Assembly (NCBI GenBank): GCA_960531495.1
Contig: OY482860.1
Coordinates: 7,350,008 to 7,414,007, forward strand
Direction: 5' to 3'
Source: Zeus faber
Lineage: Eukaryota; Chordata; Actinopteri; Zeiformes; Zeidae
DNA: 64,000 bases
The position numbers were made by a program, and so were the translations under genes. Shown one piece after another: positions 53,396 to 64,000 of the stretch (position 1 is the stretch's first letter; each line of letters begins with the position of its first letter). The notes under the pieces are model-generated. The model ran no database searches. It was not told the DNA's origin and worked only from the letters and a program-made list of their open reading frames with translations.

Positions 53396-53485
53396 CTGTT
53401 CTGCGGTGCTTCCCACCAGCTTCCCTCCTCCAGCGCCATGTGACTTGAGTATTTCTCTAAGTCCAGTGCCCGCACCGTGACGAAC
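53396..53485 (-). CDS. btaf1: btaf1 window exon 7
   Basis: 90 nt, phase 0/0; acceptor CTTGTTCACAG, donor GTTCCA (very weak). It encodes VRHGAGTGLREILKSHGAG then GGKLVGSTAEQ. Length against the human protein supports this donor rather than the upstream GTGGGA. The downstream intron is only 96 nt. Confidence 0.9.
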
Positions 53486-53837
53486 CTGTGAACAAGCGGA
53501 AACTGTAATCTGGGCACGGAGGGAAGTGTGACCTCCATCCACACTAGAAGATATGATCCAGACATTTACAGATTTCGCTGTGAATTAGGGGTGGGGAATA
53601 AATCTATTATATCAATCTATGCTTTGGAGGTGTTGAAATTTAAGTGGCAATCCATAAATTTGCCTGTGTTGGGTTGATTACATTACAAGTCTCAGAATTC
53701 CATTCTAAACTGATGATAGATAGAAGATATATGTGTAACTGCATGTTACTATACAGTTTAATATAATAAGATTGAATTCTTCAACATAATCTGTATAGTA
53801 CACCAAGTTAAGTGACCGATAACGCTTTGTCCTTTAC

Positions 53838-53906
53838 CTCCCAGGACGGGTTGAAGAGGTCGTTGCAGAGCTCCTCACAGAAGCTCTCCAGAGGCCACTC
53901 ATGTGT
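53838..53906 (-). CDS. btaf1: btaf1 window exon 6
   Basis: 69 nt, phase 0/0; acceptor TTTGTCTCCAG, donor GTAAAG. It encodes THEWPLESFCEELCNDLF then NPSWE, joining to VRHGAG. Confidence 0.95.
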
Positions 53907-54066
53907 CTGGAGACAAAACAGAGACGGCAGACGTTGCAAAGTTTTCTCCCTTATAAGATGCCGCCATACAAGCACCAACGTTACATGTCCTCTGGCTAGA
54001 TTTACTGTTATTACTCAAAAAAAGGTCGCAATAAGAAGTTTGATGAAGTCCAAAAAAATTAATTAC

Positions 54067-54196
54067 CTCCTCAAGAAGACCAGAGTTATCTGGAACGTTA
54101 TCGATTAAGACTTTTGAGTCTGTTGCTGGCTGGTCAATAACAACATTGGTAGTTTTTCTTCGTTTTTCCTCAGGTTCACCCTCAAAGCTGTCGTTA
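54067..54196 (-). CDS. btaf1: btaf1 window exon 5
   Basis: 130 nt; acceptor is a run of about 13 C then TCCAG; donor GTAATT. It encodes (S)NDSFEGEPEEKRRKTTNV, VIDQPATDSKVLIDNVPD and NSGLLEE, the charged linker with a basic EEKRRK cluster that could act in nuclear localisation. Confidence 0.94.
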
Positions 54197-54276
54197 CTGG
54201 AGGGGGGGGGGGGTAATATTGTCAGTCACTTTCCATTTTTTGTACCAAAAGATGTTTGAGAGAGAACTTGACATAC

Positions 54277-54410
54277 CTTTTCTCATTGGGATCCATGTCT
54301 CTGGACCGTTGCTTTGCCACTAGTTTTGCTATACGTTTAGCCTTATTCCTTTGACGATTGCTCATGCCTGGCCGGAATTCTGAGTCTATCAACTCCGCTG
54401 CCTGCATGGG
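54277..54410 (-). CDS. btaf1: btaf1 window exon 4
   Basis: 134 nt; acceptor TTTGATTTCAG, donor GTATGT. It encodes PMQAAELIDSEFRPGMSNR, QRNKAKRIAKLVAKQRSRD and MDPNEK(S). The lysine/arginine-rich NRQRNKAKRIAK stretch is conserved. Confidence 0.95.
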
Positions 54411-55212
54411 CTGAAATCAAAAGAGCAGATTTAATATATGACTCAACAGGTACAATTTGAGCGTGGCAATAAAACAAAATTACACTTGCCGCCTGCTTTA
54501 GTTAGAGTCTCGCACACAAACATAAGGAGGCTGGAGGCCTGTTACGTATTGGGGTAGAGGAGTTTCCAACATTTGAACACCACTGAAGAGACCCCATAAT
54601 CCCACAACCATATTACTATCCCTGTCAACCTACCCACCTCGTCCCTCCCTGCAAACTATTACTACTTTGCATGCGGAAAGTGGAAAAATACCAGCAGCAA
54701 ACGCAAAGTGAACGGGTTCACTGTATGGGAGTGCTGTCACAATAAGGAAATTTTCGTTGACAATTCATTGTCATACAAATAGTTGTAATTCAATTGAATC
54801 GTGTTTATTTTATACCACAAAAAAAGATGACTTAAGATTTTATTCATCCCTGTGGGGAGATTCAGCCAAGACAGATAATATTGGCATTAAACAAAACTTG
54901 TAATAGAGTAATAATACATGCTAACCTCACATTTACTCGCATTGAAGATGAGAACAAAAACACTGAAGTAGACTGTTCATTTGCCTAAATCCAACTGATG
55001 GAAATGCACCTAATGCAGATAAATTTCTTGCAACATTGGTTTAAATTTCCCCTCACGGAAATGCGATTGTAGAATCTAACAATTTTACAGGCGATTATGT
55101 AATAATTATGACAGCTCTACATTATGGTTAGCTTACTGATCTGATTCTGGGTAACCCACTGAAAACATTGTCAAGGTAACTTGTCAAAGTGTGGCGTCTG
55201 GTGATATCAAGT

Positions 55213-55830
55213 AGGGCTGCCCCCGAAAGTCGACGAGTCCAATAATCAATCGGGAACACGTCAGTCAACTGAGATCCTTCAAGTCGAGCAGTCGTTTTTG
55301 CTTTGCATTACAATAACAGGACAAAACAGATAGGAGCTTACAACATGCAGAGGGATAGCTGGGGAATGGGGAATTATAAATAAGGGGAATCCTGAATATA
55401 TTTTTATGTGCCCCGATCACTGTAGCCCTGTTCCTCCAAATAAAACAACTAAAAACAGTGTGGGGACAGGGCACGACGCATATATGCGTGCGTAACGCAT
55501 GGAGAGGGGGTGATTGGGGATTGAGTCACAGAGAAAGTGCCCCCATTGCTTACAGTTTCGTTCCATACACACTTGTTTCGATCCATAAGCAGACATAAAA
55601 TAACCTATATCTAAAATAAATCAATAATTTTAAAAACACACTTGACACGGCGATAGTGGGCACCCCATCACTTGCGTGCGCATCGCTAGCACGCACATCG
55701 TCTGCCCCGTCTGCCCCCTCCCCCGGGATGGTGGCCGCCTATAGGAAGAGCCGGCCCCGTCCCCCGAGGAATATTCACATTGAACAGCCGAATCCGGGTG
55801 ACAAAATTCTGAGTCGGCTACAACCCTCAT
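55213..55830. mobile_element. hAT-like MITE (TAGGGCTGCCCCC end)
   Basis: Starts AGGGCTGCCCCCGAAAGTCG; the far end's complement reads AGGGTTGTAGCCGACTCAGA, an imperfect terminal inverted repeat. The interior has GGAGAGGGGGTGATTGGGG and CACATTGAACAGCCGAATCC, shared with 52230-53165 and partly with 57536-57740. Confidence 0.6.
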
Positions 55831-56106
55831 TTCCAGACAAAAATGGGGTCTTTGTGTTTAGACATTACATAGCTCCATTGCGACAGCTTCAGTCACTGTG
55901 TGACAAGTCCCAGCATGCCTTGGCTCAGTTGAGTTCCAGCAGGCTTCCAAGCTAAACCTCATGTTGTTTTCACCATGTCCAGAACCTGACTATTTTTAGA
56001 CAGCCGCTATGTCCACCTGAGAACAAGTTTGATTTAAGCTTTGACCAGACAAAAATAATATTTGAAAACCCTGTAAAGAAACAAGCCAAAACTTGTACTG
56101 TACACA

Positions 56107-56878
56107 TCAGAATGCTCCCTAACACACCATATTAAGGTGCCTGTAATAAGCGTTATTGTATAGTTAATAAGGTCCTTCTGAGATGCTTATTAGGGGTCCA
56201 GTCTGTTTTTGCTTCCAGACTTCATTTTTTTTTTTTTATATCTTGGTGTTTTTCAGGCTTAAAGTATCTGAAACACGACAGTTCACAGAAACATGATTGA
56301 GATCTCGTTAGAACCAGGACATTTCAGACGTCTTGTCGTTTGAGTTTGAGCAATATCAATCTACGTTTGGAGCAGAAACATGTGTTCACATAAACTGTAA
56401 TTTTACCGGAAGTAGAAGCGCATAGATGCGATTTGATTAGTTTCAGGAGCGGCCCGTTATGTGACATCATCATCCGAAGTTCATCCAAGCTTCGTCTATC
56501 GGAACTCATTGGCCTCCTAAGCACTTGCAAGTGCAACACCTAGACAACTTGAGCCGATGCTGCGTTTAAAGGATTCTCTGAAAACTGTAACTCGTTCTGC
56601 ATTTTACAAAACCCCCAAAACTATAATCGTTCACAGAAGGCATCTTTGCACCCATGTATTGCTGCCTGAAGCTATATTTAACATAGTTATTGGGCTAAAG
56701 ATTAAGTATAAGTGTTTATTACAGCATTTAATAATATAATTTATTAGCTGTTAAGTATGCACTTAATAGTAAACTATGCTTTTATGTGTTAAGACTATAT
56801 ACAGCAAGTGCTATTTAGAGCATTTAACTATGCTTTTTGCAGCTACCAGATCTAAAGCGGGAACCGTTCCTTATTAAT
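56107..56878 (+). repeat. TAAGCACC / GTTCCCGCTTTAG repeat, copy 1 (interrupted)
   Basis: Words ATTAAGGTGCCTGTAATAAG (left) and ACCAGATCTAAAGCGGGAAC (right, 56846-56865) match the reverse complement of 60740-60995. The middle (about 56200-56640) is absent from the other copy and looks like an insertion. Confidence 0.6.
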
Positions 56879-56906
56879 AGGGATGAACGATTTGGGAAAA
56901 CAATTG

Positions 56907-56942
<36 letters not shown>

Positions 56943-57985
56943 CCAATATTGCGATTGAGTATTGAGATTTTTTTTTTTAAGTTCCTTATCTTTTGTATTA
57001 TTCATTACATACAATCACTTTATAGAATGACAAACACAAATGGATAAAGTCAACATATAAACCGCTCTTTCCTGGAGGCAAGGCCTACGTGTTGAAATGA
57101 GATGAATTGATGCATGTATTTATATGAATAACATCTTTATTTAACTACTGAATTGTAAAAACAAAAAACTTCACCACAGTAGAATATTGACTCCTTGATT
57201 TAACACCAAGCCTTGTAATTTTTTGAATCTGAAAATTAACATTTCAAAAATATGCAGTGTTTCAGCAGAAATGTATTTATTTATTTATTTATTTTAAATG
57301 TTGCGCGAAAAAAACAGCCACATATGTACACATATACTGAGCGCTGCACGATGTGCTCAGGGACAGCTTTATGCTCAATTAATTTAAAAGAAAAAAAACA
57401 AAAAAAACAGGCACAGTGTTCTGGAAGTGGCTCCGTCCAGACTCTACAGGTGTTCCGAACTCTGCCAGCAGCACACGCCACGCACAGCGGCCCTTCGGAG
57501 CTTCGGTTCTCAGTGCAGAGGGTTAAAACAATCCCTATAGGCGGGATTGGGACACGGAGGAAGTGTCCCCATTACGCACGCTTTGCTTCCATACGCACTT
57601 GTTTGGTTAGGAGACTTAAAAAATAAATAACTAAATAAATAACTTAATAAATAAATAAACCACTGTTCTGGTGCACCGATAGCAGGCACCTCATCACAGG
57701 CGTGCATTGCTGGCACACACACACACACACACCATTGGAGAGTGAGACAGGTGCGCAAATATGCGCCGCTCCCTCAACGCGCCTCCCCCTTACCCCTATA
57801 GCCAGATGGCGATGGCGCCTATAGCCAGAGCCGGACTTGGAAAGCGTTATGGTTAGATTGTGGAACATTAAAAAACATGTTTTTATAAAAACAATATAAA
57901 ACGCAGGCTTTGCGATTTGAAAAGTAAACTGCATTCTGTGAAATTGCGATCTCGGTTTGAATTCCATTAATCATTCAGCCATACT
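56879..57985. mobile_element. nested hAT-like MITE (ATGAACGATT end)
   Basis: Starts TAGGGATGAACGATTTGGG and ends with sequence whose complement reads GTATGGCTGAATGATTAATG. These are the decayed 'GGGCTGCACGATTAAT' ends known from fish elements. A T run (56911-56939) follows the start, and a piece related to the 55213 element (57536-57740) lies within. Confidence 0.5.
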
Positions 57986-59404
57986 TAAGGCTAATAAATC
58001 CTTTATAATGCACTTATTAAGTGCCAAGTATGCTCTTTGCTGCTGCCCTATTTGAAATGAGAACTGCAAGGTTGATAGATGTGAATAAAAAGTTATAAAA
58101 TGCAATATTTTAACAGTGACGAACAGCTCTTGTTTGTTTGTGTTTTGGGTCTCAAGGCCCTTTTTCAGTTTTAGAGATTACTAAAGTGCAGGTTAAGCTT
58201 TCAAAGGACTGTCAAACATTGAAAGAAAATATTTGAAGCAGGTATGCTCAATTCAATGTTGGTAAACCTGAACCAGTCTAGCAGAGAAAATGTCCCGCAA
58301 AGATCCTGAACTTTTTCAGAGGCAGGTAACTAGTGGGGACAATAGCTGTTAACTCCACCCCCAACAACTCCCCAACTAAACTATCTGTCATTGTCAGTGG
58401 GTTAAAGTATGTTATTTTTATTTTTAAATCATTAATTGTATTTATTTAATCATGAGAGCTTGTGCCACCCTCTTCTCAAAACCCATAACAACACGGAGAT
58501 GTTTTCACTGAGAAGTAAAATGACCAGCTTTGGTCTTAATTTGTGCCCGTTTCTCTTAAAAAAATAAAATGTAAATACATATAATTAAAAAAAAAACATA
58601 TAATTAAAAAATATATATAATAATTGTATTGTAAGTGATGTCAGTTCTTTTTCTTTGCGTCTTTGGTTCAACATCTTACCATGCGAAGAATGCTCGGTGT
58701 AGTCCAGATTACTTTATAACCTTATTTTTATTGAAATTGTTTCGCATTCTGACATGACATCCCACAGAATAGCGAAGGATTATTTTGATCTTCATGTGTG
58801 CATCAAAGGAACCATAAGATCGCCGTTTGTGCTGTTGTTCCGAGCTACATGGGTGAGTAACTCCAAAACTCAGTTTTGAATATAGGTTGATTGAAAGAAA
58901 AGTTAAAAAAATAAAAACCTTGAGGAACATACGCACAATTGGGGGAAAATCATACATTTTGAGTGTCCGATAGCAGACCACTATAATTTTAGTCCCGTCA
59001 ACGAAAACAAATTTCAGTAGTTTATATTATCAAAGATCTATTTCCAAAGCTACAAAGCAGGAAGTGTCGAGACGATAGTACCGCAAATCGTGTATGTTGG
59101 TCTGTGAAACTTCAGTTCATCATAGGTGAACAGAAACAAGCATGAGTTTTGTTTGTGGGAGGGGTTTCAAGCAAAACTCTGGAATAGCAGCCAGTGAGAT
59201 GAAAGACACAAAATGATCGCCCGCTCACAACGCACCGCAGACAAGACAAAAAATAAAAAGCTTACTTAGATGACAAACGTTAAGTATTTAGTAATCCTAA
59301 AACGGTTGTTTTGATATTACCTTCATAAAATCAAAAAGAAAAAAAGGGAACCCTTTGTGTTGATCTGCCGGACTTTGAGTTCACCAGACGCTGTCACAAA
59401 GCCG

Positions 59405-60560
<1,156 letters not shown>

Positions 60561-60659
60561 TGGCAGCATGTGGCTGCTATTTACGTGAAATTGATGAACT
60601 AAAAAAAATACTTATAATGCTTGTGTTTAAAAGGTTTCTTTGTGTTTCACCGCAAAAAT

Positions 60660-60661
<2 letters not shown>

Positions 60662-60690
<29 letters not shown>
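60662..60690 (+). repeat. (TG)n microsatellite
   Basis: About 29 bp of TG in a btaf1 intron. Confidence 0.9.
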
Positions 60691-60692
<2 letters not shown>

Positions 60693-60739
60693 GCTTTTAA
60701 TAAATGCATAATAGGGGATTTGTTTACTTTATTTATTTA

Positions 60740-60995
60740 TACAAGGCACCGTTCCCGCTTTAGATCTGGTAACTGCAAGAGCCATAGTTAGCTGCATCGT
60801 TAACTGCCAATTAATTTAAAATTAATGCATCAAGTCTAATTAACACAAAAGCATTGTTAATTGTAAATAAGCTTATAGCTAACTGGTAATAAATGCCTTT
60901 ACTAACACTTAGTCTCTACAACACAATAATGTTGATAAGCATCTTATTATTAGCACCTAAACGCTTATTACAAGCACCTTAATATAAAGTGTTCC
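60740..60995 (-). repeat. TAAGCACC / GTTCCCGCTTTAG repeat, copy 2 (inverted)
   Basis: Contains GTTCCCGCTTTAGATCTGGT at 60749-60768 and CGCTTATTACAAGCACCTTA at 60962-60981, the reverse complement of the ends of copy 1. Internal TAATAAG-like words repeat loosely. Confidence 0.6.
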
Positions 60996-61016
60996 AAATG
61001 CTCTATACTGTAGCTC

Positions 61017-61315
61017 AGTGATTGTCAATCTTTCCCCCCCTCTTTTTAATATTAAGGCCTCTCAATTTAAAATACACAACCCCATTTGAAAAGATTATTG
61101 TTAGATATGATTTAATCCAAACTTCCATACCTGTATAAATTATTGGGGAGAAACTATATTCAAATCTGTCAGTATTGAACATTCACTAATGGTGCCACCA
61201 TCCTGTCAATTAAATTAAAAAAGGTTTAACGGTCAAACATTTTGCTAGGGACCCCTGGAACCTCATGAAAGACCCCTGGGGAAGTACAAGGGCCCCAGGT
61301 TGAGAATTGCTCTAG
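61017..61315. mobile_element. small non-autonomous element (CAGTGATTNTCAA ends)
   Basis: Starts CAGTGATTGTCAATCTTTCC; the other end (CCCCAGGTTGAGAATTGCTC) is its imperfect inverse. Such 'CAGTG.TTCTCAACCT' ends belong to hAT-type MITEs. The target duplication is not clear. Confidence 0.6.
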
Positions 61316-61442
61316 CTTAACCTATAAAGAGACTTTGACCCATTCCCCACTCTTTAGACACTTATAAAAGGCATGTCATTTTTGGTACATGTTCAGGGGA
61401 CTCGGAAAACCATTATGGGCGGATGAAAATCTGGATACTGAC

Positions 61443-61627
61443 CACATAGGTGCGGGAGCTGCAACCAGCCGCTGTCTTGCTGCCGCCGTGGGACAGAGAG
61501 TAGTCCAGGTCTTCGTCATTGAACAGCTCCTGTGTGTCCATGCCGATGGCGGCACCCATGTCCAGGCCCAGCTTCTTCTGGAGCAGCTTCCTCTGGCGTG
61601 CCAAGCGCTCTTTAGGATCCACCTCAC
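61443..61627 (-). CDS. btaf1: btaf1 window exon 3
   Basis: 185 nt; acceptor GTCCTCTCAG, donor GTCAGT. It encodes (S)EVDPKERLARQRKLLQKK, LGLDMGAAIGMDTQELFND and EDLDYSLSHGGSKTAAGCS ending SRTYV. RQRKLLQKKLGL and ELFNDEDLDY are conserved; the last 17 residues are variable. Confidence 0.95.
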
Positions 61628-61946
61628 CTGAGAGGACAGCGCAAATGATTGGTAATTATGCCGCAGATAATGAAAGAGTAATTCTAAATTTGGGAGTAAA
61701 AATGTTGTCAAGGAAATGTTTCTGTGCGGGCAATGTGACTGGGAAACAAGAACGACTGTGGTATGGAAAATAACTAAAACAGCACCTGTACTTGCACCGA
61801 ATAATTGCCCCCTGCCCATATAGGCTCACTAGTTCAGCTGGGTTTTAAGAGTTTACTTTGACATTTTTGTATTATAATGAATTGTGAATCGCAGCTCAAC
61901 GCCCCCCCCTCCCCCCACAGCTAAATAGATCAAGACCATTACTTAC

Positions 61947-62090
61947 TAGACTTGTCATCCGGTAACTCAAACTCAACCCCAGCGGATCCCAGCAGAGAAG
62001 CCCCGTGTTTGAGGAGGCGGGAGATATCAAAGTGGTAGAAACTCAAACGGTCGCATGATGACTCCTGTGGAGAGAGCTCTTCACAGGACT
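61947..62090 (-). CDS. btaf1: btaf1 window exon 2
   Basis: 144 nt; acceptor TCTGCCGCAG, donor GTAAGT. It encodes (E)SCEELSPQESSCDRLSFYH, FDISRLLKHGASLLGSAG and VEFELPDDKS. F.I.RLL.HGASLLGSAG.EFE matches BTAF1. Confidence 0.94.
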
Positions 62091-63367
62091 CTGCGGCAGA
62101 AGAGCAGAATAGTTGTTAAAAAGGTACAATGTTGGCGAAACACAAGTGCAATAAAAATAAAAACACTTGACAATTTGAATTTTACTGCATGTGTTTTAAG
62201 TCAAATGGAGTGTGTTTACACCAATAATTTGGTCAGCCTTTTAAAGCAATACTCTGATTACAAATCAAATAGCATAGTGATTTCTATAACGTCCGTAATA
62301 GTCCCAAGTAAAACCAGATTAACATAGCTAGATTTTTTTTTTTTAGCAGAATCATTTTCTTTGGTTGATTTAGCACCAATATGCTTTGTTGGACTGTTCG
62401 TCATATTTCTGAATGAGCGCATGATTGAATTTATGAGATGCAACAACTTCAGTTCTGTGAATTCCAATTCAAGAGATTATTTGTCACATATATACATTCT
62501 CACTCAGCCAGTCCTTGCTTAACACGCTCATCGAATGCAAATTGTCAAGGAAGTTCAAAGAGCAAGTCCAACGCAGCCTTCCCCAAAGGCGTGTGCTTAA
62601 CGCTAAATTTGTTAATGTGTACTCATTCGAGCTAGAATAGTGAAAACTGCGCCAACATTTTGTTCACATGGGAGAAACCCGCATGGAAGTTTTTTGGAGT
62701 TTGATAGAAAAAATTCCAGTTATAGCTTTCTTCGTGTGAATACAAATTATTCCATACTTCAGCCAATACTAGGCACATATAGATCAATTATCACAATAAT
62801 ATTATTGCCAGTAGTGGGTGTGTCGTGTGCATGGAGATGGGCTCCATGTCGGCATTTTAAACAGACGAGAACTTCAAAAGTGGCTATAGGGTTACGTGGG
62901 CTTTTGTTGGTTCTGATGCCAATCGCTCGGTTCTTCCAACAATCCACTGCATTTGGCAGCAAACTGTCTGGGGAAGTTTAAGCCAACCATTTGATTTCAA
63001 CAGTATTACTAATATTTTTATAAAATCTTCTCATCTGCTATGACGTAATTAGACTCAGGCCTACAATTAACTCTATGTAAAATAATGTGTGGCCATTTGT
63101 TATGCACTAGAAGCAAAGAAAAGCTAGTATGTCCACAATACAACAAATTTATAGGGCTGTGACCATTTGGCCCAGATTCCATACACAGAGTACGCAACAG
63201 GGTAAATATAAGCAGGAAATTAGAGATGCTGTAAATATTCTGCACCATTTTTTGATTAGAAGTGAAAATGTTGACCCAAACTTTGAATCTCTTTTTTCAG
63301 GGCGCACGATGAGAAGTGCGTCACTTTGACGTGTAATAAGACAAGCACTGCCAATTTGTGCATTCAC
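62091..63367 (-). other. btaf1: btaf1 intron
   Basis: 1.28 kb of AT-rich sequence with no recognised element, RNA gene or exon. Confidence 0.55.
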
Positions 63368-63482
63368 CTTCTTTAGGCTTGGGGACCGGATCCCACTCAG
63401 GAATATTCTTCACAATGGCTTCCACGGCCTGCCCTGCTGCTATACGAGTGTCCCAGTTGGGACTCCTCAAATAGGTCAGGAC
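63368..63482 (-). CDS. btaf1: btaf1 window exon 1 (about residue 47 onward)
   Basis: 115 nt; acceptor TTTCAATCTAAAG, donor GTGAAT. It encodes [19 protein letters not shown] then [19 protein letters not shown], the first HEAT repeat after the N-terminal 46 residues. Phase 0 in, phase 1 out. Confidence 0.95.
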
Positions 63483-64000
63483 CTTTAGATTGAAAGAAAA
63501 GTGAGGATTAGGGAGAGACAAAGTTTGATTAAAACTATCAAGTCTTTGTTGGACAAAGTTGTTACGGGGAAATTTTGAGTTCAAATTAGGAATCTTTGAA
63601 CCTATTGATATTTTCCCCTCCAGTCCTAGAATACAGCACAATGCCAGACACAAGCAAAAAGTTCTTGATTCCTTGTTACAAGCGTGCATTGACTACTGCT
63701 ACGCATCCTACAGTAGGCATAAATCATTAACATGGCAGCTATAGAGCCTATATTATGCCCGTTGATAATAAAGCACACGGTTGTATAAGTTGTGTGTTAA
63801 TGCATGTATCCGATATAGGACCTGGGTGTCATGGGAGAATTAGTCCAACAATCATACTTTACACAATACCAAAACACCATGATATCTGCTTATGATCTCA
63901 AGTGTAAAAAAATCCACTTGCAGGTGCATCATTTTAAACCAAATGGTAATATATATAAGTGTGATCCCAGTCTAAAGCTCGAAAATTCCAGATTTCATAT
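63483..64000 (-). other. btaf1: btaf1 intron (5' end outside window)
   Basis: No sequence matching the expected N-terminal exons was seen, so they lie to the right of the window. No repeat recognised. Confidence 0.55.

Overview
The window is animal nuclear DNA, almost certainly from a teleost fish. Coding sequence is split into short GC-rich exons with GT/AG junctions, introns are AT-rich and loaded with long dinucleotide microsatellites, and the mobile elements (Tc1-like and hAT-like remnants with many small non-autonomous derivatives) are of the kinds typical of fish genomes. There is no bacterial, organellar or viral organisation, no CRISPR array, and no tRNA or rRNA gene that I could recognise.

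Two protein genes lie tail to tail. On the + strand (1 to about 30.4 kb) is the 3' half of cpeb3, a CPEB2/3/4-subfamily cytoplasmic polyadenylation element-binding protein. Eight coding exons can be placed (2203-24721). They encode the linker with two small in-phase exons (57 nt and a 24-nt microexon), RRM1, RRM2 and the C-terminal ZZ-type zinc-binding domain, followed by a long AT-rich 3' UTR. The large N-terminal exon and the promoter lie left of the window. On the - strand (64000 down to about 32.9 kb) is btaf1 (TAF172/Mot1 family, the Swi2/Snf2 ATPase that removes TBP from DNA). Thirty-six consecutive exons (63482 down to 33867) join in phase into 1,799 codons plus stop without a frame break; only about the first 46 residues (probably two exons) lie right of the window. 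As I recall, BTAF1 and CPEB3 are also convergent neighbours in mammals, which is the main reason for choosing cpeb3 over cpeb2 or cpeb4.

The rest is intron, UTR and intergenic DNA. cpeb3 introns carry (TG)n, (CA)n and (CT)n tracts. Two of these sit directly against 3' splice sites: a ~163-nt CT tract before the RRM1 exon and a ~143-nt TG tract before the RRM2 exon. An internally deleted Tc1-like element with TA flanks ends about 100 nt before the terminal exon. The intergenic interval (about 30.4-32.9 kb) holds a Tc1-like remnant and a small element. btaf1 introns hold a decayed hAT/BED-finger transposase gene (48.8-50.2 kb, antisense), a 933-bp hAT-like element with a perfect 8-bp target duplication (40.36-41.29 kb), and a 7-kb intron (54.4-61.4 kb) built from nested elements. 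That intron includes a foldback with ~420-bp arms around a (TA)n core at about 59.4-60.56 kb.

I found no new enzymatic or defence system. The most distinctive signals are architectural: the foldback, the microsatellites that replace polypyrimidine tracts, complementary repeats flanking the RRM2 exon, and a CPE-like motif beside a poly(A) hexamer in cpeb3's own 3' UTR. Exon boundaries were read by eye from splice consensus and family conservation; no alignment, RNA or database evidence was available.
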